DNA of 64,000 nucleotides from an uncultured Collinsella sp. (GCA_959023295.1 CAUFBM010000003.1:107524-171523); one strand, 5' to 3'. Shown: positions 17,130 through 25,590, counted from the first letter of the stretch. The notes: generated by a model not told the origin, from the letters alone. Numbers and translations: made by a program.

Positions 17130-18215
17130 ATGAGCGACGCGAACGAGCTCATCTCATTTATCGCGTCGATGTCGGGGGAGGGCAACCTTCGCGTCGAGGA
17201 GAACCTTGGCGAGGGGTATGTCCGCCTCCGCGTTTCGGAGGCCGAGCGGCGCCAGGCAAAGCACGACATTCAGCATGTCGAGGATATCGTCATCGAAATG
17301 CTCCGTAATGCTCGCGATGCCGGCGCCGACAAGATCTTTCTCGCCACGACCAAGGAAGATGGCGTCCGCACGCTTGTCTTTCTGGATAACGGCTCGGGTG
17401 TTCCGCAGGATATGCAAGAGCAAATCTTCGATGCTCGCGTTACCTCCAAGCTCGAGAGCATGAAGATGGACCGTTGGGGCGTTCACGGTCGTGGCATGGC
17501 ATTGTTTTCGATCAAGCAGAACACCGACGAGGCCCGTGTGGTCACGTCCGGTGTCGATCTTGGTTCAGCCTTTAAGGTGAGCGTTGCGGCCGACCGCCTC
17601 AGTGAGCGCGCCGATCAGTCCAGCTGGCCCCAGGCCGTCAAGGACGAGGACGGACGTTATGTCTGTGCTCGCGGTCCGCATAATATTATTCGCGCTGCCT
17701 GTGAGTTTGCGCTCGAGGAGTTGCGTGGTTGCGATGTCTATCTTGGTTCTCCGTCTGAGATTGCCGCGACCCTTTATGCTCAGGCGTCAAGCCGGCTCGA
17801 TACGTCGCGTCTCCTGTTCATTGATGACGAGAGCGAGCTTCCGGTTGTCGATCGTTTAGGCCTTGCCTCTGATGCCGAGGACTTTATCCGCATCTGTTCG
17901 GGTTTGGGTCTTGAGATGTCCGAGCGCACGGCACATCGCATTTTGGCAGGGCAGATTAAGCCTGTTCGCGGTGTGACCGCGCGTTTGCTGCGCGAGCGTG
18001 ATTCTTCCTCGCATGCGCCGGCTCCTGTCGATCTTGCGAAAGATCGTCGCGGGCTACGTATTGCCAAGGATGACATGGCACAGTTTTCGCGTGCTGTGGA
18101 GCGCGACTTTAATGACCTTGCCGCCCGGTACTATCTCAACCTTTGCGGCGACCCAAAGATTCGCGTTTCGCGTGATCGAATCACCGTGACCTTCGATCTT
18201 GCCAAAGAGGAATAG
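17130..18215 (+). CDS. GHKL-type ATP-binding protein, unknown function
   Basis: The 361-residue protein has a Bergerat ATP-binding fold in its first half: the N box EDIVIEMLRNARDAGA, the G1 box DNGSGVP and the G2 box HGRGMALFSIK. There is no histidine-kinase dimerisation domain and no MutL- or GyrB-type second domain. The C-terminal half (about residues 190-361) is not recognised. It begins one base after rny, and spoVS lies 74 bases downstream, so a role connected to RNA turnover or to SpoVS is possible but only inferred from position. Confidence 0.75.
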   Translation: MSDANELISFIASMSGEGNLRVEENLGEGYVRLRVSEAERRQAKHDIQHVEDIVIEMLRNARDAGADKIFLATTKEDGVRTLVFLDNGSGVPQDMQEQIFDARVTSKLESMKMDRWGVHGRGMALFSIKQNTDEARVVTSGVDLGSAFKVSVAADRLSERADQSSWPQAVKDEDGRYVCARGPHNIIRAACEFALEELRGCDVYLGSPSEIAATLYAQASSRLDTSRLLFIDDESELPVVDRLGLASDAEDFIRICSGLGLEMSERTAHRILAGQIKPVRGVTARLLRERDSSSHAPAPVDLAKDRRGLRIAKDDMAQFSRAVERDFNDLAARYYLNLCGDPKIRVSRDRITVTFDLAKEE

Positions 18216-18289
18216 TGCCTTTACCGAGTCCACTCGGTACGATACAGTTATTGCAGTTAAAACGTACTTTTAAACGCAGGAGTTTCTTC

Positions 18290-18607
18290 ATGGATTGCCT
18301 GAAGGTATCAAGCAAATCATCGCCCGCGTCCGTTGCCGGCGCCATCGCCGGCATGGTCAAGGATGGTGTACCCGTCAACATCCAGTGTGTCGGCGCCGGT
18401 GCGGTCAACCAGGCCATAAAGGCCGTGGCTATTGCGCGCGGTTTTTTGATTCCAACCGGATTTGATATTTCCTGCGCGCCCGTGTTCTCCGACATCCTTA
18501 TTAACGGGGAGTCGCGCACGGCCATCCGTCTTTCTATTTACGTTCACCAGATCAATCGAGCTGCTATGGATAACGTCGTCATGGATGATGTTAAGCCTGT
18601 GGCATAG
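18290..18607 (+). CDS. spoVS: Stage V sporulation protein S (SpoVS, Alba-like)
   Basis: SpoVS is a small Alba-fold protein needed for late sporulation in Bacillus, but it also occurs in non-sporulating bacteria where its role is unclear. The 105-residue product begins MDCLKVSSKSSPASVAGAIA and carries GAGAVNQAIKAVAIARGF and PTGFDISCAPVFSDI, all close to the family. The length is slightly above the usual 86 because of a short C-terminal extension. AGGAG precedes the ATG. It lies between rny and miaB, an arrangement also known from Firmicutes. Confidence 0.93.
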   Translation: MDCLKVSSKSSPASVAGAIAGMVKDGVPVNIQCVGAGAVNQAIKAVAIARGFLIPTGFDISCAPVFSDILINGESRTAIRLSIYVHQINRAAMDNVVMDDVKPVA

Positions 18608-18655
18608 CTTCTGCTTGCCTCGATTCGCCCCCCCCTCTCCCCATCGTTAGGACTT

Positions 18656-20032
18656 ATGCACATGGACCAGCGTTCCGTACGCGATATTCTTGCCGGTAAA
18701 ACCTACTTTATCCGCACCTTTGGCTGCCAGATGAATCAGCACGACTCTGAGCGCGTGAGCGGTCTGCTCGATTCGTATGGTTGCCTCATGGCGCTCGATC
18801 CCGAGCATGCCGATATTGTTGTCTTCATGACATGCTGCGTACGCGAGGCCGCCGATACTCGCCTGTACGGTCAGTGCAATTCCTGCAAAAGCCTGCCGCC
18901 TTCGCCTTCGGGCAAGCGCGTGGTTGCCGTGGGTGGCTGTATCGCGCAGCGTGATGGTGAGGGCCTGCTCACCAACGTCGATAACGTCAATGTCATCTTT
19001 GGTACGCATTCCATCGCGCATGTGGCCGAGCTCATTGCCGAGGCGTTCCTGGACGGTAAGCGTCATATCCGCACCAATGAGCATGAGGATACGGATGCCA
19101 TGAGCATGCCGTGGCATCGTGAGACCCAGTATCACGCCTGGGTGCCCATCATGACGGGCTGCAATAATTTCTGTACCTATTGCATCGTGCCGTACGTGCG
19201 CGGTCGCGAAAAGAGCCGCCCCTTCGAGGAGATTGTCGACGAGGTGACCGGTCTGGTGCGCCAGGGTGTGCGCGAGATCACGCTGTTGGGCCAAAACGTT
19301 AACTCATATGGTCGCGATCTGTTTGGCAAGCCGCGTTTTGCCGATTTGCTGCGCGCGGTGGGCGATACGGGCGTCGAGCGCATCTTCTTTACCTCTTCTC
19401 ATCCTAAGGATCTGCTGCCCGAGACCATCGACGCTATGGCCGAGACGCCCGCCGTCATGCCGCAGCTTCACTTGGCCGTTCAGTCGGGCTCCACGCGCAT
19501 CCTCAAAGAGATGAATCGCCGTTATACACGCGAGGACTATCTGGGCCTGGTCGATCGCATTCGCAATCGCATGCCCGATATCGCGCTCTCGACCGACATT
19601 ATCGTTGGCTTCCCGGGCGAGACTGAAGAAGACTTTGAGCAGACGCTCTCACTTGCCGAGACGGTCCGCTATGCTCAGGCCTATACCTTCATCTATTCCA
19701 AGCGCGCCGGTACCCCGGCTGCAGAGATTGACGACCCTACGCCGCATGAGGTTATTCTCGAGCGTTTCAACCGCCTGGTTAAGGTTATCGAGACCACGGC
19801 ACACGAGTATAACCAGGGTGAGCTTCATACTGTGGTGCCGGCGCTCATTGAGGGAACGAGTAAAAAGAACGACGCGGTCCTGCTGGGCAAGAGTCCCAAG
19901 AATCAGACCGTGCATGCGCCTATCCCCGAGGGTTACAGCATCGATCAGCTTGTTGGCAAGATCGTTGATGTTGACGTTGACGTTGCCAAGACCTGGTATT
20001 TATCCGGCTCCGTTGTGGGCGAGCCGCGCTAA
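18656..20032 (+). CDS. miaB: tRNA-2-methylthio-N6-dimethylallyladenosine synthase MiaB
   Basis: MiaB methylthiolates i6A at tRNA position 37, the product of MiaA encoded next. The 458-residue protein has the N-terminal MTTase domain (TFGCQMNQHDSERVSGLL and TCCVREAADTRLYG), the radical SAM motif in GCNNFCTYCIVPYVRGREKSR near residue 168, and a C-terminal TRAM domain. MQMNQ-type N-terminal sequence and PYVRGREKSR distinguish it from RimO. An alternative start lies two codons downstream at 18662. Its stop overlaps the miaA start by one base. Confidence 0.95.
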   Translation: MHMDQRSVRDILAGKTYFIRTFGCQMNQHDSERVSGLLDSYGCLMALDPEHADIVVFMTCCVREAADTRLYGQCNSCKSLPPSPSGKRVVAVGGCIAQRDGEGLLTNVDNVNVIFGTHSIAHVAELIAEAFLDGKRHIRTNEHEDTDAMSMPWHRETQYHAWVPIMTGCNNFCTYCIVPYVRGREKSRPFEEIVDEVTGLVRQGVREITLLGQNVNSYGRDLFGKPRFADLLRAVGDTGVERIFFTSSHPKDLLPETIDAMAETPAVMPQLHLAVQSGSTRILKEMNRRYTREDYLGLVDRIRNRMPDIALSTDIIVGFPGETEEDFEQTLSLAETVRYAQAYTFIYSKRAGTPAAEIDDPTPHEVILERFNRLVKVIETTAHEYNQGELHTVVPALIEGTSKKNDAVLLGKSPKNQTVHAPIPEGYSIDQLVGKIVDVDVDVAKTWYLSGSVVGEPR

Positions 20033-20970
20033 TGGTTTCTCCCGGGACAGGTCTTTCCGCCGTTGCGATCGTCGGTCCGACGGCGGTTGGTAAGAGTGAT
20101 GTTGCCGACCGTTTGGCAGCTCGTCTTTCGTCCGAAGTGCTGTCGTGCGATGCGATGCAAATCTATCGCGGCATGGACATCGGTACCGCAAAGATGGCGC
20201 CCAATGAGTGTACGGCGCCACTGCGTCTCGTCGACATTGTAGAGCCGGGTGTGGCATATTCTGCTGCGCTTTATCAGGCTGACGCTCGCGCGCATGTTGA
20301 ACGTCTCCTTGGTTCGGGTTGCCTGCCTGTTTTTTGCGGAGGTACGGGGCTGTATCTCAAGGCTGCCCTTGATGAGATGGACTTTCCCTCGGGTGAACTT
20401 GAGGACGATCGCCGTGCGGGCTATCAGGAGCTTGCCGAGCGTATTGGTGAGGAAGAACTGCATGCCCTGCTTGCCGAGCGTGATCCAGAATCGGCTGCTG
20501 TTATTCATCCCCATAACGTGCGTCGCGTGATTCGCGCGCTCGAAATGCACGATGATGGCGTCTCCTATGCGCAGCAAAAGTCGCAGTTTAGTGTTCCGCG
20601 CGAGCATTATCACGCTCTGTGGTTTGGTCTGACGCGTAATCGCGAGGTGCTCTACGAGCGCATTAACCTGCGTGTCGATCTGATGTTTGAGCAGGGCCTT
20701 GTCGATGAGGTCCGCGGTCTTATGGGCCAGGGGCTGGGAGATGCCCTGACGTCGATGCAGGCAATTGGCTATAAAGAGATCATCGATGCTTTCAATGGTG
20801 TGATGAGCATGGATGAGGCTCGCGAACTCATCAAGATGCGTTCGCGTCGTTATGCCAAGCGTCAGCTTTCGTGGTTTAAGCGCGATGACCGTATCGTGTG
20901 GTTTGATATGGATGAATGTACGATCGATGAGGTCGTTGAGGATATCCTGCATCGTATTGAGGCTGCCTAA
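20032..20970 (+). CDS. miaA: tRNA dimethylallyltransferase MiaA
   Basis: MiaA adds a dimethylallyl group to A37 of tRNAs reading U-starting codons. The 312-residue protein has the P-loop GPTAVGKSDVADRLA, the substrate motif SCDAMQIYRGMDIGTAK, and GGTGLYLKAALD. Its ATG shares a base with the miaB stop and its stop shares a base with the hflX ATG, so the three genes are translationally coupled. MiaA and MiaB acting in sequence on the same base explains their adjacency. Confidence 0.95.
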   Translation: MVSPGTGLSAVAIVGPTAVGKSDVADRLAARLSSEVLSCDAMQIYRGMDIGTAKMAPNECTAPLRLVDIVEPGVAYSAALYQADARAHVERLLGSGCLPVFCGGTGLYLKAALDEMDFPSGELEDDRRAGYQELAERIGEEELHALLAERDPESAAVIHPHNVRRVIRALEMHDDGVSYAQQKSQFSVPREHYHALWFGLTRNREVLYERINLRVDLMFEQGLVDEVRGLMGQGLGDALTSMQAIGYKEIIDAFNGVMSMDEARELIKMRSRRYAKRQLSWFKRDDRIVWFDMDECTIDEVVEDILHRIEAA

Positions 20971-22259
20971 TGGCCCGTTTTCCTCTTGTTCCCACGGCAC
21001 CCGAGCCCGAGCGTGCCATTTTGGTTGGTGTTGAATGGCGCGACAATGCATGGCAGCTCGATCGCTCACTTGATGAGCTGGAGCGCCTTGCCCACACGGC
21101 TGGTGCCCAGTGCGTGGCACGCTTATCGCAGCGTTTGGTAAAGCCGTATCCTAAATCGTTTATCGGTTCCGGTAAGGTTGAAGAGCTGTGCGGCCTGGTA
21201 CATCGCATGGATGCCGATGTCGTTATTTTTGACGACGACCTGACGCCCTCGCAGCAATCCTATTTGGAGAAAGCCGTGGGCGAGCCGGTAAAGATTATCG
21301 ATCGTACTGCACTGATCTTGGATATCTTTGGCCTGCATGCTCAGACGCGTGAGGGACGCCTACAGGTACAGCTGGCGCAGCTTCAATATCTGTTGCCTCG
21401 TCTGCGCGGCATGTGGAGCCATCTCGCCAAGGAACAGACGCGCGGCGGCATCGGCTCACGCTTTGGTCAGGGCGAAAGTCAGCTCGAGGTCGACCGTCGC
21501 CTCATTCGTAATAAGATCGCTGCGCTTCGACGTGAGATCAAGCAGGTTGAACAGCGTCGTGATGTTCAATCCAAGAGTCGTATTGAGTCACCGGCGTTTC
21601 GCGTCGCGTTAGCCGGTTATACCAATGCCGGTAAATCGACGTTGCTCAATCGTCTGACCGGCTCTACGGTACTTTCGCAGGACAAGCTGTTTGCTACGCT
21701 CGACCCGACGACGCGTTCATATCGCCTGCCTGGCGGTCGCGGCATGACGATTACCGATACCGTCGGCTTTATTCAAAAGCTGCCGCATGGTCTGGTCGAT
21801 GCCTTTAAATCGACGTTGTCTGAGGTGTTGGGTGCCGATTTAATTCTCAAAGTCGTGGATGCGTCTGATGAGGACTATGAGCGACAGCTTGAGGCTGTCG
21901 ACCGCGTGCTTGATGAGATCGGTGCCGGAGAGCGTTTAACGCTTACGGTGTTCAATAAAATCGATCTTCTCGATAGCGTCGATCGATTGAGTTTCCGTCG
22001 TCGTTATCCGGAAGCTGTTCTGTTCTCGGCCCAAACGGGCGAGGGGCTCGACGATCTCGTCGATCGCATTGCTCGCGAGGCGGCCGCCACCGATGTGCTG
22101 CTTTCCGCCGACATTCCATATCGTGAAGGTGCACTCATCACAGTCGTGCATGAGCAGGGGACCCTTTTGCACGAGGAATATCTTGAGGATGGCGTTCGTA
22201 TTGTGGCGAAACTGCCGGCTCGTATTGCACCGCGGCTCGAGCGTTATCGCACCGAGTAG
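20970..22259 (+). CDS. hflX: GTPase HflX
   Basis: HflX is a ribosome-binding GTPase that rescues stalled ribosomes. The 429-residue protein has the N-terminal HflX domain (KPYPKSFIGSGKVEEL, then LTPSQQSYLEKAV), the Gly-rich linker region KEQTRGGIGSRFGQGESQ, and a G domain with GYTNAGKSTLLN, DTVGFI and NKIDLL. It is the last gene of the miaB-miaA-hflX set. The final 16 bases overlap the 3' end of the convergent gene at 22244-22948. Confidence 0.94.
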   Translation: MARFPLVPTAPEPERAILVGVEWRDNAWQLDRSLDELERLAHTAGAQCVARLSQRLVKPYPKSFIGSGKVEELCGLVHRMDADVVIFDDDLTPSQQSYLEKAVGEPVKIIDRTALILDIFGLHAQTREGRLQVQLAQLQYLLPRLRGMWSHLAKEQTRGGIGSRFGQGESQLEVDRRLIRNKIAALRREIKQVEQRRDVQSKSRIESPAFRVALAGYTNAGKSTLLNRLTGSTVLSQDKLFATLDPTTRSYRLPGGRGMTITDTVGFIQKLPHGLVDAFKSTLSEVLGADLILKVVDASDEDYERQLEAVDRVLDEIGAGERLTLTVFNKIDLLDSVDRLSFRRRYPEAVLFSAQTGEGLDDLVDRIAREAAATDVLLSADIPYREGALITVVHEQGTLLHEEYLEDGVRIVAKLPARIAPRLERYRTE

Positions 22260-22948
22260 GCGAGCTCCAAAATGCCCAGTATGATGGGCTGATGTAGCAG
22301 ATAAAAGGGGAGTGCATGACGTCCAAGGCTGGCGAGCGCCGGCAGGGGGTTGGCGTAGGCCCAGCTTGGGGCGGGATGTTCGCATCTTTGAGCGGTGCGC
22401 GCAGCAAAGTATCCTGTGAGATACATGAATATGAACGGGATGATTGGATAATAGTCGCCTGAAACAAACCGGGGGCCGGGAAATCCTAGCCACGCCAAAT
22501 AGGGGAATGAATAGGTCGATTTCGGGATGCCCCATGTCGCCGCGAAGAGAGCGAGGCATATCGCAATGCCCCACGTGCTGGGCACTTTCTTAAGCATCGG
22601 TCGTGCTACGGTTGTCACAGCGGTACACGCCGCCATGCAATAAATGATGCCAAAGTTCACTGAATCGTCGACCGATACGAGCGTTGTTGCGATCCAGACG
22701 ACCAAAGCTGCGGCAGCGTACTTGGCCGCTCGTTTGGCATTGTTGCGTGAGAGCGTGCACATCCAACCCGCGATAAACAAAAATACCCAGCTGATGCTGG
22801 CGCGCCAGATGTCTTGAAAGACGGTCTGGGTAAACCAGGGCATATCCCAGTCGTACAGGTAGGCGAGATCGTAGCAAGCGTGAAAACCTGCCATTGAAAT
22901 CATCGTAAACCCGCGGACGGTATCAAAGATGGTGATGCGTTTTTGCAT
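22244..22948 (-). CDS. DUF1624 (heparan-alpha-glucosaminide N-acetyltransferase-like) membrane protein
   Basis: The 234-residue protein is almost entirely hydrophobic, with about seven membrane segments, and starts ITIFDTVRGFTMISMAGFHACYDLAY, the typical opening of DUF1624/acyltransferase-3-like proteins. The family is related to membrane acetyltransferases; the substrate is not known here. It begins at the last base of lexA and is therefore probably in the LexA-controlled transcript. Its 3' end overlaps the convergent hflX by 16 bases, with no room for a terminator between them. Confidence 0.8.
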   Translation of the reverse strand: MQKRITIFDTVRGFTMISMAGFHACYDLAYLYDWDMPWFTQTVFQDIWRASISWVFLFIAGWMCTLSRNNAKRAAKYAAAALVVWIATTLVSVDDSVNFGIIYCMAACTAVTTVARPMLKKVPSTWGIAICLALFAATWGIPKSTYSFPYLAWLGFPGPRFVSGDYYPIIPFIFMYLTGYFAARTAQRCEHPAPSWAYANPLPALASLGRHALPFYLLHQPIILGILELAYSVR

Positions 22949-23592
22949 TACAAGAACCGGCGCATCAAGCCGACGACTTTGCCCAAGATAACGGGATTCG
23001 TTGCATAGATAGGCTCCATGGTGTCATTCTCAGGCTGCAGGCGTACGCGTCCCTGCTCCTTGTAGAATGTCTTGACGGTCGCTGAACCATCAATCATGGC
23101 CACGACAATTTCGCCGTTCATGGCACTCTTTTGTTCACGGACGATGATGTAATCGCCATTGAAGATGCCGACATTGATCATTGAGCTCCCATGCACCTCA
23201 AGGATAAAGGAACCCTGATCAGTGGCGATTTCGGTCGGGATAGTAAACGTGTCTTCTATATTCTGCTCGGCCAGAATGGGAATCCCAGCCGCGACGCGAC
23301 CAACGAGCGGTAGCGAGACCGTTCCGCGAGGTGCGGTGGGCTCGTCAGATTTAGAAATTGAGACAGAGGAACCGTCCTCGTTAAAGAGTTCCAGGGCGCG
23401 CGGTTTGGTGGCATCGCGCTTGAGTAGCCCGCGCGCCTCCAGGGCAGATAGATGGGCGTGCACGGTGCTGGGGGAGGAAAGGCCCACGGCAGAAGCCATC
23501 TCGCGCACGCTGGGCGGATAACCTTTCTCCTGCTGATATTCCTTGATGAAGTCGTAAATTTGCTGCTGACGCTTGGTAATTTTGCGAGCCAT
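22948..23592 (-). CDS. lexA: SOS repressor LexA
   Basis: LexA represses DNA-damage genes and cleaves itself when stimulated by the RecA filament. The 214-residue protein has the winged HTH (YPPSVREMASAVGLSSPSTV), the Ala-Gly cleavage site in VGRVAAGIPILA, the catalytic serine in EVHGSSMINVGIF, and the catalytic lysine in GSATVKTFYK. The ATG at 23592 is chosen because MARKITKRQQQIYDFI aligns with LexA starts and GAGGA lies upstream. Three tandem operators sit between 23616 and 23685, indicating strong autoregulation shared with the divergent LysM gene. Confidence 0.97.
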   Translation of the reverse strand: MARKITKRQQQIYDFIKEYQQEKGYPPSVREMASAVGLSSPSTVHAHLSALEARGLLKRDATKPRALELFNEDGSSVSISKSDEPTAPRGTVSLPLVGRVAAGIPILAEQNIEDTFTIPTEIATDQGSFILEVHGSSMINVGIFNGDYIIVREQKSAMNGEIVVAMIDGSATVKTFYKEQGRVRLQPENDTMEPIYATNPVILGKVVGLMRRFL

Positions 23593-23615
23593 CAGGGCAT
23601 CCTCTCTACCCATGT

Positions 23616-23685
23616 CAAACAAATGTTCGAATTTTGCTTGACAGGAACAACTGTTCGAAGATAATAATAACCGAACATTCGTTCT
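23616..23685. promoter_or_regulatory. Three tandem LexA boxes, 28 bp apart
   Basis: The three sites are CAAACAAATGTTCG (23616-23629), GGAACAACTGTTCG (23644-23657) and CGAACATTCGTTCT (23672-23685). Each fits CGAAC-N4-GTTCG with one or two changes. Their start-to-start distance is exactly 28 bp both times. They lie in the divergent region between lexA and the LysM gene and can control both. Confidence 0.85.
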
Positions 23686-23752
23686 CGCGCTAGACATTTT
23701 TGTCCGCGCGGCTTGATAAAACTGTTCTCAGCAAAACACGCGAGAGGAGAAC

Positions 23753-24205
23753 ATGATGAACGCAACGAATATGGTCCAGGGAAACCTTGCCCTTAAACTC
23801 GAGACGCCTGCAGAACCCACTTTTACGGTTGTTCAGGGTGGCCGCTCCGGCTTTCAGCCTTTGACCGTAAAGTCTGCTCGCAATCAGCAGGCTGTAGTTG
23901 CGCCGGCCCGCGTTGCCCTGAAGGTTCCGACGATTGTCGCCGTTGCCGTTGCGCTTACGCTCTTCGTTGTCCTCGCTACGTCGGTCTTTAGCGCTCGTCA
24001 CGCCGCGTATGCCGAGTCCGTTTCCAACGTTACCTACGAGACTATTCGCGTTCAGCCTGGTGATTCTCTTTGGTCGCTTGCCGAGGAATATCCTATCAAA
24101 GGCCTTTCCACGCAAGAGACTTCCGACATGATCCGTAACGTCAATCATCTGGAGCATGGTTCGCTCGCCGCCGGTGCGCATCTTAAGGTTCCTGCTCGTT
24201 CGTAA
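23753..24205 (+). CDS. LysM-domain membrane protein, YneA-like SOS division inhibitor candidate
   Basis: The 150-residue protein has an N-terminal cytoplasmic part, one transmembrane helix near residues 57-78 (VPTIVAVAVALTLFVVLATS) and a C-terminal LysM domain (TIRVQPGDSLWSLAEEYPIKG and HLKVPAR). In Bacillus and relatives, YneA has a membrane helix plus LysM, is divergent from lexA, and delays cell division during the SOS response. The same gene arrangement and three shared LexA boxes make this the likely role; sequence identity to YneA could not be assessed. The cytoplasmic stretch of about 55 residues is longer than in Bacillus YneA. Confidence 0.75.
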   Translation: MMNATNMVQGNLALKLETPAEPTFTVVQGGRSGFQPLTVKSARNQQAVVAPARVALKVPTIVAVAVALTLFVVLATSVFSARHAAYAESVSNVTYETIRVQPGDSLWSLAEEYPIKGLSTQETSDMIRNVNHLEHGSLAAGAHLKVPARS

Positions 24206-24256
24206 TCATTATCGCGCTGCGCATGGTACCCTTGTTATCGTTTAAGAGGAGGTACC

Positions 24257-24700
24257 ATGCGCTGTCCCAAATGCGGCAAGGCACATACCCGCGTCGTTGA
24301 TTCTCGTATGCAGGAGTCAAATAACACCATTAAGCGCCGTCGCGAATGTTGCTCGTGTAACTATCGCTTTACAACGTTTGAGCGATGCGAAGACCCAATC
24401 GAGGTCATTAAGTCAGACGGAACCAAGCAGCGGTTCGATCGCAATAAGCTGCTCGTCGGCTTGATGCGCGCCACCATCAAGCGCGATATCGACACTAAGA
24501 AGCTCAATGAGATTATCGACGACATCGAGGTCGAGCTGCGCTCTCGCACGCTGACGGCCGTCACGTCCCATGAGTTGGGTGACATGGTGCTCAAGCGCTT
24601 GGCCAAGATCGACAAGGTGGCCTACATCCGTTTTGCCTCGGTCTACCGCGATTTCAAAGACGTCGATGAGTTTCTGCTAGAGCTCGACAAGCTAAGGTGA
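24257..24700 (+). CDS. nrdR: Transcriptional repressor NrdR
   Basis: NrdR senses ATP/dATP and represses ribonucleotide reductase genes. The 147-residue protein has the zinc ribbon MRCPKCGKAHTRVVDSR with the second pair in ECCSCNYRFTTFE, followed by the ATP-cone (VIKSDGTKQRFDRNKLLVGL). The ATG is preceded by GAGGAGG. It precedes dut by four bases, so control of dNTP supply and dUTP removal are encoded together. No ribonucleotide reductase gene is in the window. Confidence 0.96.
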   Translation: MRCPKCGKAHTRVVDSRMQESNNTIKRRRECCSCNYRFTTFERCEDPIEVIKSDGTKQRFDRNKLLVGLMRATIKRDIDTKKLNEIIDDIEVELRSRTLTAVTSHELGDMVLKRLAKIDKVAYIRFASVYRDFKDVDEFLLELDKLR

Positions 24701-24704
24701 TTCC

Positions 24705-25148
24705 ATGTCCAACATTACCGTCAACATAAAGCGTCTCGACCCCACCGTCGAGCTTCCCAAATACGCCCATCCCACCGATGCCGGCTTGGATCTGCGCTCC
24801 AACGAGGACTGCGTCCTGAAGCCCTTCGAACGCCGTCTGGTCTCTACTGGGCTGGCCATCGCCCTGCCCGATGGCTACGCCGGCTTCGTCCAGCCCCGCA
24901 GCGGCTTGGCCATCAAGCAGGGCCTGTCTATAGTCAACACGCCGGGCCTCATCGACGCCCACTACCGAGGAGAACTCAAAGTCATCCTCATTAACCTAGA
25001 CCCCACGAACAACATCCAAATCAACAAAGGCGACCGCATAGCCCAACTCGTCATCCAAGAAGTCCCCACGGTCAACCTCGTAGAAGTAGAAGAACTAGAC
25101 GAAACCGACCGAGGCAAAGGAGGCTTCGGCTCCAGCGGCGTCGCCTAG
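24705..25148 (+). CDS. dut: dUTP pyrophosphatase
   Basis: dUTPase hydrolyses dUTP to dUMP, keeping uracil out of DNA and feeding dTMP synthesis. The 147-residue trimeric-type enzyme has motif 1 DAGLDLRS, motif 2 PRSGLAIKQG, motif 3 NTPGLIDAHYRGE, motif 4 RIAQLVI and motif 5 RGKGGFGSSG. It is the last gene before a 450-base gap filled with palindromic elements. Codon use becomes noticeably richer in A towards the 3' third (AAC, ATC and AAA runs), but the protein motifs are intact. Confidence 0.95.
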   Translation: MSNITVNIKRLDPTVELPKYAHPTDAGLDLRSNEDCVLKPFERRLVSTGLAIALPDGYAGFVQPRSGLAIKQGLSIVNTPGLIDAHYRGELKVILINLDPTNNIQINKGDRIAQLVIQEVPTVNLVEVEELDETDRGKGGFGSSGVA

Positions 25149-25180
25149 GGACGCTCGTATTCCTCCCGCCCGCCTCTCAC

Positions 25181-25216
25181 ACATATCATTCCATGCTCAA
25201 ACATTCTCGCTTCGCA
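25181..25216 (+). repeat. Palindromic element, family 2, half copy A
   Basis: This stretch carries ATATCATTCCATGCTCAAAC and the following ATTCTCGCTTCGC, matching the left half of copies B and C. The right half and outer arms are missing, so it looks like a truncated copy. It lies 32 bases after the dut stop. Confidence 0.65.
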
Positions 25217-25233
25217 GGGGCGCACGGATCCCG

Positions 25234-25331
25234 CTTTCGCCTGAGCCCCATACATATCATCCCGTGCTCAAACATTCTCGCTTCACTGCGAAACTGCGCG
25301 CGGGACGATATGTATGGGGCTCAGGCGAAAG
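25234..25331 (+). repeat. Palindromic element, family 2, copy B
   Basis: Perfect 25-bp arms (25234-25258 and 25307-25331) enclose a 48-base core. The core contains GCTCAAACATTCTCGC on the left and GCGAAACTGCGCG on the right, and continues the stem with one mismatch. It differs from copy C at six core positions, four of which form two compensated base pairs. The outer arms are unrelated to those of copy C except next to the core. Confidence 0.88.
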
Positions 25332-25490
25332 GGCTCCATGCTTGACATAAAACAATCTTTCTAGTTAGCCGATGCGATAAAGGGATGCCTCCTTTGTCGC
25401 ATCGACTAACTCTATTTATATTTTCCTGTTTTACCTTTGCAGGTTCTAATGGAGGGGATACCGAAGTAGCTGCTAGTAAGTAAACGTAGC

Positions 25491-25590
25491 TGTTCAGCGG
25501 GAGCCGCCCATATATCGTTCCACGCGCAGTTTCGCAGCGCAGCGAGAATGTTTGAGCATGGAATGATATATGGGCGGCTCCCGCTGAACA
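25491..25590 (-). repeat. Palindromic element, family 2, copy C (inverted)
   Basis: Perfect 26-bp arms (25491-25516 and 25565-25590) enclose the same 48-base core as copy B, read on the minus strand. It lies 12 bases beyond the stop of the minus-strand glycosyltransferase gene and may also act as its terminator stem. Between B and C (25332-25490) no gene was seen, only a further weak inverted repeat (GATGCGATAAAGG against CCTTTGTCGCATC near 25370-25403). Confidence 0.88.
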
